Positions 11,507 to 24,502 of a stretch of DNA of 64,000 bases are shown here, in pieces. The stretch comes from Sporodiniella umbellata. Its lineage: Eukaryota > Mucoromycota > Mucoromycetes > Mucorales > Rhizopodaceae. The position numbers and the translations under genes were made by a program. Positions within the stretch are counted from its first letter, which is position 1. Each line of letters opens with the position of its first letter. Where the stretch lies: positions 51,803 to 115,802 of the forward strand of contig JAIXMR010000090.1 of assembly GCA_025677835.1 (NCBI GenBank), given 5' to 3'. Below the pieces are notes generated by a model. It was given only the letters and a program-made list of their open reading frames with translations, was not told the DNA's origin and did no database searches.

Positions 11507-14500
11507 TTAATTTTGTATTTCATCTTGAAGCTGATGGATCAACCTATAAACAGAATAAGATTAGGGGCTTTTTTTTTCTTTATTTTATTTTATTTTTTTT
11601 GGCAAGAAAGCTTTGTAGTGTTTTTCCGTACCTCAAAAGTTGAGCATTTTCCTCTTTAGTTTCATCTAATGCTTGTTTAAGTCCCTGGTTATCGTTTTTT
11701 ACACTCTGTAGTGTAGTATTTTGGTCTTTCAGTTTTGTCTGTTTAAGGTCAGTCTCTCTATTTTTCTTTTTATTTTCGTTGTTTACTTACTTCTGAGCCT
11801 TCAAACATGGCAGCCATTGATTCTATTTGTTGTGCTTTTGCTTTTATAGACTCTTCTTTTGCTTTGCAATCAACCTCTAACGCCTTCAGCTTTTGTCTAA
11901 AGTCGTCATTTACTTTTTCCATATCTTTTTGTTGAGACGCAGTAACTGTTTTGAGACGGTAGGCAAATCCTTCAATTTCTTTATCTTTTTGGTCAAGGAG
12001 CTGCTGGAAAGTAGCTTGAAGTATTTTGACCTCCTTTTGGTGTTGAACCACTACGGATTGAATCTTGAAGCACCCTCGTTTAATAAAGTTTCCCCTTTCG
12101 TTATTGAATTTGTATATGTACCTTTACTGAAGAAAATTCGCTGTCTTGTAAATCTCTTTCTTCGGATGCCTCTTTAATCTCTTGATCTTTAGCTTTAATC
12201 ATCTTGTCATACGCTAGTTTGAACGTACGCAGCTCTTCTTGTGCATCGTGATCGTGATTTATTTGCGACTTCAATTGGGCAATTTCTTCGTCGCGTTTCT
12301 TGATTTCTTCATCCTTCAAACCACATACATTAATCATTTTTCCGCACACTTCCCAGTTTACCTTTGAGGCAATTGGTTGATGACGGGCTTCTTCTTTAGA
12401 AGCCTGTAATTTTTGCTCATAATAATCCTTGAGTCCTATTATCTCTTGCTCATGTTTTGACTTGAGCATTTCTGTATCATCGTTAGAAGAGACATTTCTC
12501 ATACTTTGCTCTTTTTCTTGATAACGCGCTTCTAGCGCAGCTAGATCTAGTTCTGATTTTTTCCGCGTTTCTTCTACCAAAGCTACAGAAGCACTGAGCT
12601 GTGTTTGAAGTTGCTCTGTAAGTTGAATATGCTCTTGTATTTGTTTTTCATTGCGCATTTCAAATTCTCGGGTAAGCTTGGCCTAAAAATACATAGTAGA
12701 AATAATGGTTAACTCTTTTTTCTAAATGAAAAAAAAGAGGGGCAAGGCCCGTTTACCTCAAGCTCTGTCCGAATGGCTTCTGATTGAAGTTCAAACTTAG
12801 ATAACAAGTTGTTATGAGCTTCTTTGCTATCTCCTTCTAACTCGCGGACCTTGGCTTCATGACCCTTGTTCATTTGATCGATCAACAAGGCATGCTTGGT
12901 TTCAATTTCGCTCTAGAAAAAAAGTCAATTAGTAAAAACATTAAATATACAAAAGGCTACCATACTTTAATTTTTTCAACGTGTTCTGCTGTAGTAGAGT
13001 TTTGCTTTATTTGATCAAGCTCTTGACGGTGTATATTCTTTATATTCTGAACAAATGTTTGATGATCTAGAACGAGTTTTTCGATAGAGGATTTATGCTC
13101 TTGTTTCAAATCTTGTATTTGCTTCTCATGACTCTTTAAGACCTCATGATGTGACTGTGTCAACGACTGCAACTCTGAGCTACTAGATATCTTGAATTCA
13201 GATTCAATGTTTTCCAATCGTTTTTTATGTTGCTCTTCCATAGCTGATATTGCTGCAGCATGTTCTTCCCGCAGTTTGGTGGTAATGGATTCGTGTGACT
13301 CTTGCTTCTGAGCCTCCCAGTTTTGATTGAGATTATGAATTTCTTTAAGATGGAGATCGGCGAGAGACTGAATATGGGATTCATGCTCCTCTATCAATAG
13401 CTGTTCCTTTTTCTCCCATTCTTGCCTCCATTGATCCCATTCTATTTCTTTGCTGTTTTCTTTTATTTCTAAAGATTGAATGACTTTTGAATGGGATTCG
13501 CTGAGCTCCTGGCGCATCCTTTCAAACCTCTCTTTTTCTTGATCCAGTAAACGCTTTTCAGCTGTTTCCAGGGCCAATTTCTGCTCTGTTTTCAATTTTT
13601 CTATGTCTTGAGCCTGGGTTGCCTTGAGTTTCTCAATTTCCTTCTCGTAGGCTGTAACAACATCAGCTAGTTCACTACTGCCACTATTTTTCAAGGTCTC
13701 AATTTGTTGCGCAGAATTTTCCAACTTCTCTTTATGCTCCTTTTTAATATCTAACAATAATTGCTGATACTGGTCGGCGGCTTGTTTTTTTTCTTTTTCG
13801 TGCCTTTCTTCAGCTTCCTCAAATGCCTTTTGGTTTTGCAAATCGATATCGTTCAGTTTTTTAGCGTGACGCTGATCAATAGCACTGACTTCGTTTTCAT
13901 ATTCTGTGTGTTTGTTGCTCAATTGTAAAGTGTGTTGATCCTTCAGTTTTTGCATAGATTCTTCATGCGATTTTGAAAGAACATCAATGCTTTGTTGGCC
14001 TTGTTCATGACCCTGATGTAATAGGACAATTTCTTGAGCATGCAAGCTTTTGATCTCTTCTATTTCTTTTTCAAAGCGTTTTTCGGTTTCTGATTGTTGT
14101 AATTGAATCTGTTCGAGCTTCTTGATGTGGGAAGTTTTTAGTTGCTCGGTTTCGGTTTGCAATTGCTCTTTAAGCTCAGCTATTTCATTGATCTGAGACT
14201 CGACTCGTTCAAGCTGCTGCTTGTGTAGTTCCTGTAAAGAATGAATGGTTGATGCATGACTTTCTTCTAGAGATTTATGTTGCATTTGAATATTTTGAAG
14301 CTCTTGAGCATGATTATCTTTGATCAGTTGCAATTCTTTTTCAAAGCCCTGTTTGGTACTAGAAAAGCTATTCTCACTTTGCTGCTTCAAACTCAATTCG
14401 GCCGCAGTAATAGCTTTCACCAATTCCTCCTCATGCTCCTTTTTTAGCAAATCGTACTTCGATCGTTCTTGTTGGAGAGACTCCTCGTGGCTCTTCTGGA

Positions 14501-17500
14501 GGGCCTCTAACTCAGAAGTGTGTTTCAGCATCCTCTGGTCGTTTTCTGATTTGAGCTGAGTTTGTAGTACATCTAATTGCTTTTTGTATGAATCCTCGAG
14601 TGATTGAAGAGCAGATGTATGATTTTCTTGAGTAGAGCTATGGTTCAAATGAGTTTCAGCAAGCTCTTTAGCATGCAACAACTTCATTTTCTCGATCTCC
14701 TGCTCCCACTTTTGTTGAATATCTACTATATTACTTTCGGCCTTGGCGTTCATATGCTGAGCATTTTTAGCATGAGCAGCTTTCAGTTCTTCAATTTCTT
14801 TTTCGAGAGCAGATTTTAATTCTAAAGCGTCACTGTCGCTCTGAGACTTGATATGCTCTTCAATAGATGTCATTTGCTTCTGGTGCAATTCTCGTAAAGA
14901 TTGAATGGCTAAATCATGCTCCTTTTCAAGGCCTTCGTAGTGTATCTGGGCAGACCCTAATTCCTCAATATGCTGTTTTTTAAGCATTTCGATCTCTTTT
15001 TTATGAGAAGTTTCCAGCTTATCGATATCGTTGTCATTTTTACTACTCAAACGCTCTTCAACGGCGGCTATTGCTTCTTCTACTTGCTTCTGATGAAGCG
15101 CTTCAATTGATTTAATAGCAGATTCGTGATTGCCCTTTAGGTCTTTGTGATGTAATTGTATAGCATCTATATCTTCAGTGTGTGCTTTTTTTAGAGCTTC
15201 TATCTCTTTCTGGAGAGTTGTTTTTAATTCAAAAATTTCACTACTGAGCTTGCTATTGAAAATTTCTTCGGCCTCTTTGGACTGCTTTTTGTGTATTTCC
15301 TCCAATGAATGAATAGCAGCTTGGTGTTCCTTTTTTAAAGCATCTTGTTGAACTTTGGCGGCTTCAAGCTCTTCAGCATGAGTTTTTTTGAGCTGTGACA
15401 GTTCTTTTTCAAGGCTATTTCTCAACTCTGAAACATCGCTACTACTTTGGGAATTGAAGCGTTCTTCAGCATCCTCAAGTTGCTTTTGATGGCTTTCTTT
15501 AAGTAGCATAACACTGGATCTATGCTCCTCTTGCAAAGACCTATGTTTCTCTTGAGCAGAGCCTAACTCAACTTTATGTAAAGCTTTAAGCCTTTCGATT
15601 TCGCTCTCAAGACTCGATTTTAGTTCTGATAGCTCACTGTTGTTTTGAGAGCATAGTTTTTCCTCTGCTTCTTTCAAAGCTTCGTTCAAATGCGTAAGAT
15701 GCGAATCTTGAAGCGACTGAGTAGCAGATTCGTGCTCCTTTCGTGTTTTTTCATGCTGTAACTCGAGCCTTTGAAGCTCTTCAGTGTGTATCAGTTTGAG
15801 CTGTTCAATCTCTGCTTGCAAGCCGTCTCTTAATGCTAAAGTGCTAGTGTCGTTCTCAGATCGGATACGCTCTTCGGCTTGTTCAACAGCTTTTTTAATC
15901 TGCTGCTCATGTGTAACTGCAAGGGACTTAAGTACTGACTCTTGTTCTTCTTTTAGGTTATCATACTGTGCTCCAGCTGTTTCAAATTCTTGTTGGTGAG
16001 CTTTTTTAAGTTTTTCGAGGTCTGCTTCAAAATCTGCTGCAGAACCAGAAATATGACGGCTATGCTCTGACCTCAAGTGCTCCTCAGCAGCGGCAACAGC
16101 TTCTTTTAACTGTTGCAAATGCGATTTCTCAAGTAACTGAGTGGCGACTTCATGCTCGCTACGTGTTTTCTCCTGATCTGATTGAATCCTAGCTAACTCC
16201 TTTGTATGGCGTTCTTCTAGTTGGCTTATATTATCAGCCAATTGCTTTTCAAGTGCTTTTATTTTTGTTTCTGCTTCCTCTTGACTTGACTGAGCAATGT
16301 TTGCTTGACGTATCTGAGAGGTGTGTTTTTCTGTAAGATCATCTAATGTGCTTTTGTGTTCTATCTTCATCTCTTCAACAATTGTTGTATGTGCTTTTTC
16401 CAAGGCTTCCCGTTCTCGTTCGCGCTCAAGAAGAGCTTCGTTTCTGAGTTCTTCCAACTCAGTCGCATGTGCTTGGTTCATTTTTTCCACCTCCTGTTGA
16501 TGTATTTTCTGAAGAGCCTCTTCTGTTTCCTGACGAACAAGAGCCAGCTGTTCATCACGTTCACGGAGCAAAAAATCCACTTTTTTTTTATGTTCATTTA
16601 GAAGATGCGTTTGTTTCTCAGCTTCTGCTTTCAGCTCAGACTGAAGCCCTTTCATACGATCAGTATGTTCTGTTTGAAGATCTTCGACTGTTTTTTGGTG
16701 AGCTTTTGACATGGTGTCTAGTTTCAGTTCAAACTCTTCGCGGAGTACGCGCTCTCTTTCAGAGCTTTCGTCTTGACTGCTTTTAAGGGTAGCGGTATGA
16801 GAAACCTCAAGCTCTTTAATAACAAGAGCATGTGATTCCTCAAGCTCTTTGACTGTGTGTGCATGTTTTTTATAAAGCTCCTCCACATCCGCATTATGTG
16901 TACTTTTGTCAGATAGCTCTTTTGCATGCAGTTCCTTTAATGCCTCCAGTCTTTGCTGAAACTCGGTATCCAAAAGTGCCTATTACCCAAAGCAAAAGTT
17001 ACAAACAGTACTAGCTTTTGATTGTATCTGTAAAACTTACTTTTTCCTTCCCTTTTGCTTCTTCGATAAGCTTGTCGAACTCTTCCTTCAGCTTTTCCTT
17101 TTCGCTCTGGTGATCTTTGCCCTGTTTTTCTAGCTCTTCTTGAATACTCTTTTGTTGCTCATGCAAGGACTGCACGAGTTGATCATGCTGAGACTTTGTT
17201 TCAGCAATTTGTGCTTCAAATTCAGTGCGGATAGATACCTTTTTGCACAAAAAACATCAGGGCTGTATTTTGCAAATAAAAAGTGTTTACCTCAGCCTCT
17301 TGCTTTATTTTTCTAATCTCAGCCTCATTAATTGCAGCCTGTACTTGGTCAATTTCAGCCTGATGATTTTCTTTAAGCAAGGACATCTCTTGTTTATAAT
17401 TTTCTTCAATCAGACTCATTTCGGCCTACAGTACAAGGGAAGGGATTAATATGTCTTGGCCTATTCCTTTCTTTAGTTTATTATTTACTTTGAGGTCTTT

Positions 17501-19015
17501 AGTTATTTTATCGATTTCTTCTTGATGATGCACACTCATTTCTTCAATTTGAGCCGTAGACTGTGTTTTGAGCGTTTCCAGCTCATTTTGTTGCGAATTT
17601 CTAGAATCCAGCGCTGCATGTTCAAATTCAGCAATCTTTTCCAGAAGCTTATTCTTTTCCTCGCTCGGATCTGTATTGGATTCCTGTAGCGCTTTTAGGG
17701 TATCGTTTAAGGTCTGCATTTGGTCCTCATAGTCCTTTCTCATAGACTCTATTTCAATGGTATGTTGCTCATTCAACTGCTGATTCAATTCCGTCAATCT
17801 AGATTGATTTGAGCCTTGTGTATCCTAGCAACAGCGATAAAAAAAATAAGCACCATGTTTCTGCCTCTGATCTTCTCTTACTTTAGCACCTTCAAGAAGC
17901 ACCTCCATCTCTTTTTTAACTTGTGCCACATCAGCCTCTTTTTGCTCTATACAAGCTAAAAGTTCGGCTTTTTCTTCTCTCCAGGCCTCTTCAGCATCTT
18001 GAATTAGTGTATTTTTTTTTTCTTCTAGAGCAGCCGAGATGGCCTGGTCACGATCTGCCTCCAGTTTGCTTATCTTTCCTTGAAGCTCTTCTAAGCTCTC
18101 TTTTCCAACAAACTTTGACTCGATTTGATCTTCTGAGATACTTAAATCCTGCTCTGGAGTAGCGAGACCCGTTTCAAGCTGAACTAATCTTTCTTTTAAT
18201 GAGCTTAAATCGCTTTCTTTACTGTCTATCAAAGCTTGTTTTTCAGATAACTGAATTTCCATCTCCTCATTCTAACGTATAAAAGATAAGAGGGAGCTTT
18301 TTTCTGAGAAATTATTGAAATTTACTTTTTCTTTGAGAGTCTTTAGTTCTGCTAGAAGCTCACTCGGTCTTGTGGAAGCTGTTGCAGTAGGCGAACGTGT
18401 AGTGTTCATCGAAGTAACAGACGGGGCTCTTCTAGCAGTAGAAAGAACACCAGTTCGAGCACTAGTAGTAGATTCAGTTGGCGATAAGACCCTTCGGGTG
18501 GCTGTAGAAGCGGTGGAGCTGGGCCTAGATGGTACAATCGACTTTCGAACAGATGGCGTAGAGCCAACCGACGATCTTGAAGTAGCTGATGCAGTAGTAC
18601 TCGTAGTACTTGGCTTAAGAGGAGGCGCTCGTGTAGCAGGTGTTTTAGAGGCACGTACAGAAGTGGCCGTCTTGGAAGCTGGGGCTGAGGCTGTTACTGG
18701 TGTTTTAGAGGCAGACGTTGCAACAGAAGGGGTCCGAGGTGTTTTAGAGGCCGTAGTTGAAGGAGCTCTTGTTAGTGTTGAGTTAGGTGTTTTTGAAGCC
18801 GTAACAGAGGGTGTTCTAGAAACCAGTGGCGTTTTGGAAGCACGTACACTGGAGGTTGCGGTGCTTGTGGGTGCTTTACTAGGCCGGACTGTCCGTGCGG
18901 TAGAGGCAGTGGGAGTTGGAGAGGTTGGACTACCTGCTGGTTTTTTATTGACGGCAGTCAACCCGGCCGCTGCCAAAGAAGAAATACGGTTTTTCACACT
19001 CGGGCTGTCACTCAT
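11507..19015 (-). CDS. giant coiled-coil protein with SKTP-rich head (2298 aa)
   Basis: Eleven exons: 19015-18326, 18271-17882, 17824-17489, 17425-17291, 17238-17041, 16979-12966 (4014 nt), 12912-12757, 12682-12122, 12063-11791, 11738-11632, 11543-11507; the sum is 6897 nt, in frame throughout. Residues 1 to about 220 form a disordered, basic Ser/Thr/Pro/Ala head with many (A)SKTP or SRTP motifs. From about residue 225 to the end the chain is almost pure Glu/Lys/Gln/His/Leu heptads. The long exon carries tandem 70-residue repeats (separate entry). No enzyme, CAP-Gly, GRIP or membrane segment is visible. Such a basic SKTP head on a long rod suggests a cytoskeletal, septal or golgin-like tether; the S/T-P sites could be targets of proline-directed kinases. 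Function is unknown; the gene model is strong. Confidence 0.85.
14590..16124 (-). repeat. tandem 70-residue (about 210-bp) coding repeats in the coiled-coil gene
   Basis: About seven consecutive units inside the long exon, each opening with a (S/T/L)H-x-x-Q motif (SHLQQLKEA, THEQQIKKA, SHLTHLNEA, SHQKQLEDA, IHKKQSKEA, LHQKQVEEA, LHQKQMTSI) and containing EELQ/EELE and KEHE-like blocks at fixed positions. The first two units are each exactly 70 residues, that is ten heptads; the eighth and later units decay. The DNA copies have diverged clearly, so the array is old and kept as protein. Confidence 0.85.
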
Positions 19016-21606
19016 ATTTTGCACGAAACAAAGAAAAAAAAAAGAAAAAAAGCAACAGGAACAGGAACCGAAAAAATATATTCTGAGTTTCAACTTGCTT
19101 TCAACTCATTTTGACATTTAACGCATTTGTAAAAATAGAGAGCAAATTATTTACAGCAAGTTTATTAAACAAATTCCAGTATTTATGTAGTCCTAAAATG
19201 TCTAACGCCTTATAAGATTAAAAATAGGAGTAGAATCGCCACTTTCAATTCTCAACAGCGAAACGAGAATATAACTTGAAAGACAGAAGTAATGATGTTT
19301 GGTTACAGCCCAAATACTCAATAAATCTGCGTAATTATTATTATCGTCCAAGCATATACTTTTACGCAAATTCAAAAGATGCTAACGAACTTCTAATGTA
19401 TCGGCTTTCTGTACTTAATTTTAGACACAATCCAGATTTTATATAGCAGCTTTGACCATATGCGGAAAAACGATCACTTGAATACAGACGGCCGCAGTTT
19501 CATTGTTTTTTGTTTAATAGATATGCCGCCTGACTTATGTTAGGTTTCGGTGGATATGGATGCTTTACTATCCAGCCGTCATATAGTATTCAATGATATA
19601 TCGGCTTCAGGATAACCTAGAGATAATTAAATGCTTTGTACACTTTAGTTCCCACTGTAACGTTTTCAAGGTTTAAACCTTATTAACATCTAATTATTCG
19701 GGTTTTATTTGCGCTATTTATTTCACTTCGAAAAGTGCTGGATTGTTAGCGCAAGGGTCTAAACCAGGATGACTGCTTTCAAAAATAAAAGTTTTAATCC
19801 CGTTATACAATTTTTCTAAGAAATATTGCGTTATTAATATTGAAGAAGGTTTATTGTCACAAGCATTTGTGTATGACCATGAACATTTCTGTTGAAAACG
19901 ACATAAAGATTGATATGTTTTTTCCTACAAACCTTTGTATATTTTTACAGGTATTTTTTAGTGTCGTTTTTTTTATGTGTTTTGAAAAAAATTTCCTTCT
20001 CTGTAGCGACTTTGCTTTTGTAGCTGTCAAGATTTTACGTTAAGAATAGGTCTTCAGATATTAAGTAAGCAAAGCTTGTTGCTAACGTCGAACCTATTTT
20101 AGTCATTATATCACTTAGCTTATAATCAATATGAATTGCAGCTTTGAGAAGTTCACAGTAAATTTGAATATACATTAAACTATTCTCTTACCCCCAATTT
20201 CCATAGCTTGTTCAAGTAAAGTAAATTCGGTGCAAGATATTCTTCAAAAAAGATACATCCTGTGCATCTACTTTGATCACATATAATTCAGTAAAAACAC
20301 AGCTCATATAGCTTTCGATGCACAGAGAAAGGTATGCGCAAGTTTACTCGTTGTGCACCGTAGAGATATCTACGAAAGATAGATTTACCTTTTTCTAATA
20401 GTGGAAAAATTACCTCCAGAATAAAGATAGAACTAAACGCTTGATTTTCTCTAACAAAGTATTAGAATTGACTTTTATATCGCTGCGCAAGCAATACAAT
20501 CGAACAATAACTATAAGGCCAGGGTTGATAAAAAGTCTTTTAAAAAATAGAGTATTCAGTATACTGGAATATGGCGTCATTAATTACTTGTTTATTTCGC
20601 TAAAGCAGGAAACGATCTGCAGTATGTAACGGACACTCTTATTTTCTATATTTTTTATTTAAAAAGCTTTCCACAACACATTACGTTTGCTTCAAAATAT
20701 GTACTTAAGTCCTTGTGCTTCAATCGAGGCTATTGTAAGAGGATAGCATATGTTGCTTTTTTTTTTTAGTGCCAACAAAAAAAAAACTGAAACTTTCTAA
20801 AGTATCGTCTTGTAATAGATAAAATCTTTTGTAACAATCGGCTGTGTTCATGTGTTTTACTGACGTACTGTGCAGTGAAAAATGTTGTTTCAGATTGAAG
20901 TCAGAGTAGCCAAGACTTTTGCCTTTTTTTATTTCTGTAACAATACGAATAAATACAATACAGATTATCTCTGTAGCACTCTGATAGTCCATATATAGCT
21001 TTTCTACAAAAAGAAAAAAGGCTGTGCAATTTAAAACCAAATTTCTTCATACTTTATATTAATTAAACTAAAGAAAAGACGATTTTACCATAAAAAAGAA
21101 AAACAGACAAAGAGGCTACTTGGTTGCTGTGGAGAACGTATATGAAGTCTGTATATATAACAGTTCCCTCTCATACAACAAAACATTGTTTCTGTCTTAG
21201 TGTGTTGTATACCAGATTGAAAACCACTATTTGTTTAAAGTCTAAACAGCGATAAAACCGAGCTTTGTACGCACTTCAGGCATTATATAAGCCTTTGCTG
21301 TTAAAAAAACCCCCCCGGTAAGCCCCAGAACTCTACGTCAAACCGCAGAATATTCAATCTTATTAGGAAATGCAAAACAAAAAATAAAACGGAAAAAGAG
21401 ATCTGTTTTGTCGTGACAAGAGAAAAATGGATTTGAGAACGTAAATCTTGCTATAGGCCATAGCGTGTCCTAAGAGCGACACAAGGCATACACCGGCATA
21501 CTCTATGCATGCTAAAAAACGGTTTACTATGAAAGTTTTGGAGTATCTGTTTTAAAGGCCGCAAAGACACTTAGAGTGTCTACCTAAAGAGTAAATGGAT
21601 GACTAA
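19016..21606. other. gene-poor AT-rich region
   Basis: 2.6 kb without a convincing gene. The left few hundred bases should be the promoter of the coiled-coil gene. Frames are short and have no protein-like composition. No remnant of the permease gene is visible just outside the left inverted arm, although that arm copies the permease upstream region. Confidence 0.6.
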
Positions 21607-23158
21607 AAGAAGACTTTGGATTGAGAAACCGAATGAGTGGGGTAACTCAAAGTCTAGAAAAGTGCGAACGACTGAGTTTTGAATGGATAATAAATTAAAT
21701 GAGCAGTTGATTGGTGCGTGGGTTCCTACCAGAAGAAGAATGAGTTTTTTTTTTTTTTCACCACGGTAGTGTAGTACAGCGTATTTTGAATTCTTGGTGT
21801 GAGAGGAACAGTGACTGAGGGTCATGTGAACATCAAAAGAACCAGAGACGTTTATGGTCAAGTTCCGATATAACGTCTTTTTTACAACTTTCCTTTTGAG
21901 TGTGTGTTGTATTTCCCTTATAGAGTAAATCGATGATTTGTGATTCAATCCAAAATGAAATTCATTAGCCTTTTTGAACATACGCATTTGTTTGTTTATG
22001 TCTCCTTTCTTGCCCCTTCTAGGAAAACCACAATAAATACAGGGGGTCAGAGCGAGATAGGGTTTCTTTATCTCAGATACAATTAGATTTGAGTAACAAA
22101 GATAGAGTTCCTATCACTCGCTTTCTATAAAAGAAACAAGAGAAAACCAGTTAGGCTGGGTGAAGCGGAAAAATAATAATAATACCAAATACATACAAAA
22201 AAAAAATCAGTTCACTTTCAAAACCGACCTACCTCATACGCGTCGCTCCATCTATTCTTATCTATAAAAGATAATGAAACATACAATCAGTAATAGTTTT
22301 TTTTTTCTTTGGTCTCTCTTTTTTTTTTTTTTTTATCAACACTCGTTCTGCACACGTATCCCTTACAGGTTCTAGATTTCTCAAAACTAGGACGCGTTTT
22401 TTGACCCAAATTAAACCGTGTTTTACCCATTTACGCCCAAATACACACACACACACACCATTTATTTTCCTTGTGTGGGAATTGTGTTGCTTTTTTTTTT
22501 TTTGGTATCTTTTGATTAGTCAAGCTTATTTGTGTTACCTTAGTACTATGCCAGAATCGGTTGAGAAACAAAAGTTTATCTTTGTGTTTGGTCCTGTTTT
22601 CTGCCAACAAAGGTCATGTGCACCAAATTTCTACCATTCATTATTACTGTGCCTTGCACCGTGAAAACAGGTAAAGTAGAGCCAAAAAAAAAAAAAAAAC
22701 AAAGAGGAAAAAAAAAAAAAAGAGGACGGAGATTAACAGCCGGAGTTTTGCTAAAGGTAGGACTTTTTAAGCTATTTTGGTAAGAAAAGTTACCAAAACC
22801 AATGGAAAAAGATCGTCGACTTAACCAGCCTCTGGAAAAATAAAATAAAACAAATGAAAAGCCGATTTGAACCAGTAAAAAATCTTCGGGGATATTCCAT
22901 ATATAACGTTTCACAGTGAAGAAAAACTACAGCCAACCCTATGGAAATTGGCGTTTTCATAAAAATAGTTGTCACCTTTATAGAAATAATTGTCGACAAT
23001 TGAAAAGATAAATGTCACAAACTCAATTGTTTTTTGTCGTTCTGGTCAAGAGTATTTGTTCATGCCAGCTAATTAAATTTGGCGCTTAAGTTGATCATAG
23101 ATATTTGTCGTTTTAAAAATAATCATTCAAGATATATATTCATATATTAGAATAATGT
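21607..23158 (-). repeat. left arm of a 1552-bp inverted repeat
   Basis: Reverse complement of 25084-26635, nearly base for base. The differences I noticed are single-base changes in homopolymer length (16 against 17 in the tract at 22684, 13 against 12 in the tract at 22491). Arm length is the same on both sides. The outer end starts AAGAAGACTTTGG and the inner end finishes AATAATGT. The frames within it translate identically in both arms but look like chance frames rich in Phe and Lys homopolymers. Confidence 0.95.
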
Positions 23159-23194
23159 CAATATTTAATAATGTATACACATATACAACACAAT

Positions 23195-24345
23195 TCATTC
23201 GAAAATATCCGTATTTTCAAATTGATAACGAACCGTATCTTTATCCCCAACATGGTCCAGAAAGTTGTTCTCTTGACATAACTTTTTCAACACATCCTTT
23301 TGATTGTCATATTCATTATAAGATAAATAAGTAAAAATGCCAATGATTTTACAAAGTTAAAGGCATTTACCTGCAGCGTAGCCAACAAATCAAAGACCGA
23401 GATCGTATTTGCCCTTGCACTTCTTAATTCAATAACTTGCCATTTCGTTGTACTAAAGAGACTACATTTTGTCAATGTAATTTTGTCGCAGATAAACTGA
23501 ATTCCATAAGATGCCAAATTTTTAGCGGTATCAGAAGAAACATTCTGGTACTTTAAAATTTCATTACGTAAGGAGTTGCTAGTCATGATTATGAGTTTCC
23601 AGGTATCTTGCAGGGAATGGTCAGTATATTCAGTAGAAAAGGAACCAGACGATTCCATGATTACTACTTTGAACCCATTCTTGCACCCGACACCATCTGC
23701 AAACAGCCTTTCGGTACTGCTATTCCAGACATTTGGAATGACTTGGCTGTTGGCATGAGAAAGCGTTTTTGATTTGCACCTTATGCATAATATTAACAAT
23801 ATCAGTATATTTCAATCGTATTCCAATTAACGTGTTAGCTACTTACCAGCTAAATATGAACCCTTTGTTCATGATACAGAAATGCTCAAAGATAGTTATA
23901 ACGTATTCTGTTCAGAAGGTCCTCTCATGGCCTATGTTGAAATCAAGCCTCTGGAATAATCCCAAAAATCGGTCAAAATAATAGTAATTGCCGAAAAAAA
24001 GTTGATACACAACGAGCCCCAAACCAAAGCTTTATTCTTGAAATGCCACACATTCAGAGAAAAGTTTTCGAATTGCACATCATCAGCCATCAAATCTTTC
24101 AACAGCTTAAGTACGTTTGGAAACTTTCCTAAACATTGCAAAGCCTTTTGATCAGCACAATTGTTATTTAAAACACCTCGCAAAGAGAGTGGCATCGATG
24201 ACAAAAGCATATTTTATAAGGCGATATGGCACTTGTCTTGTACGCTTTCAATATCTGTAGTTAATAAGTTTGGTAAATTAGGGTTATGGTTTATTAATCT
24301 TGACAGCCCCATCAATTTAGTTTCGCCTGCATCTGACAAGACTGA
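23195..24345 (-). pseudogene. decayed gene of an uncharacterised fungal repeat family, in the inverted-repeat spacer
   Basis: A minus-strand coding remnant can be followed from about 24345 to a stop at 23195. Clear exons: (about 23929)-23847, 23779-23371, 23296-23195, joined by good GT-AG introns. The best part contains VVIMESSGSFSTEYTDHSL, WKLIIMTSNSLRNEI and KWQVIELRSA. Breaks: a TGA at 23914-23912 where the reading HERTF-x-TEYV probably needs Trp, a TAA between the first two segments near 24216, and a frame change near 23930. From memory, such met-glu-ser-ser-gly/leu-arg-ser-ala proteins form large unnamed families in Mucorales; I could not check this. Probably non-functional. Confidence 0.65.
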
Positions 24346-24468
24346 AAAAATAAACAAGAAAATATTGATAAATAACATATTAAGCATGGTAATGAACAGC
24401 TTTATTACGTGAAACGACCTGATAAAAGAAAAATAACTTTACTTTGGTATATACAGAAAGGAGACCGG

Positions 24469-24496
<28 letters not shown>
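24469..24496 (+). repeat. (GA)14 microsatellite
   Basis: Uninterrupted GA dinucleotide run in the spacer of the large inverted repeat, followed by a short purine-rich stretch. Confidence 0.95.

Positions 24497-24502
<6 letters not shown>

Noticed and set aside
18315..19121. 268-codon plus-strand frame opposite the coiled-coil gene head
   Set aside because: Val/Glu/Ala-rich mirror image of the Ser/Thr/Pro repeats on the minus strand.
19735..19805. Stretch with an A-box-like TTAGCGCAAGGGT, possible tRNA
   Set aside because: No matching GGTTCGANTCC B-box and no acceptor stem could be formed.
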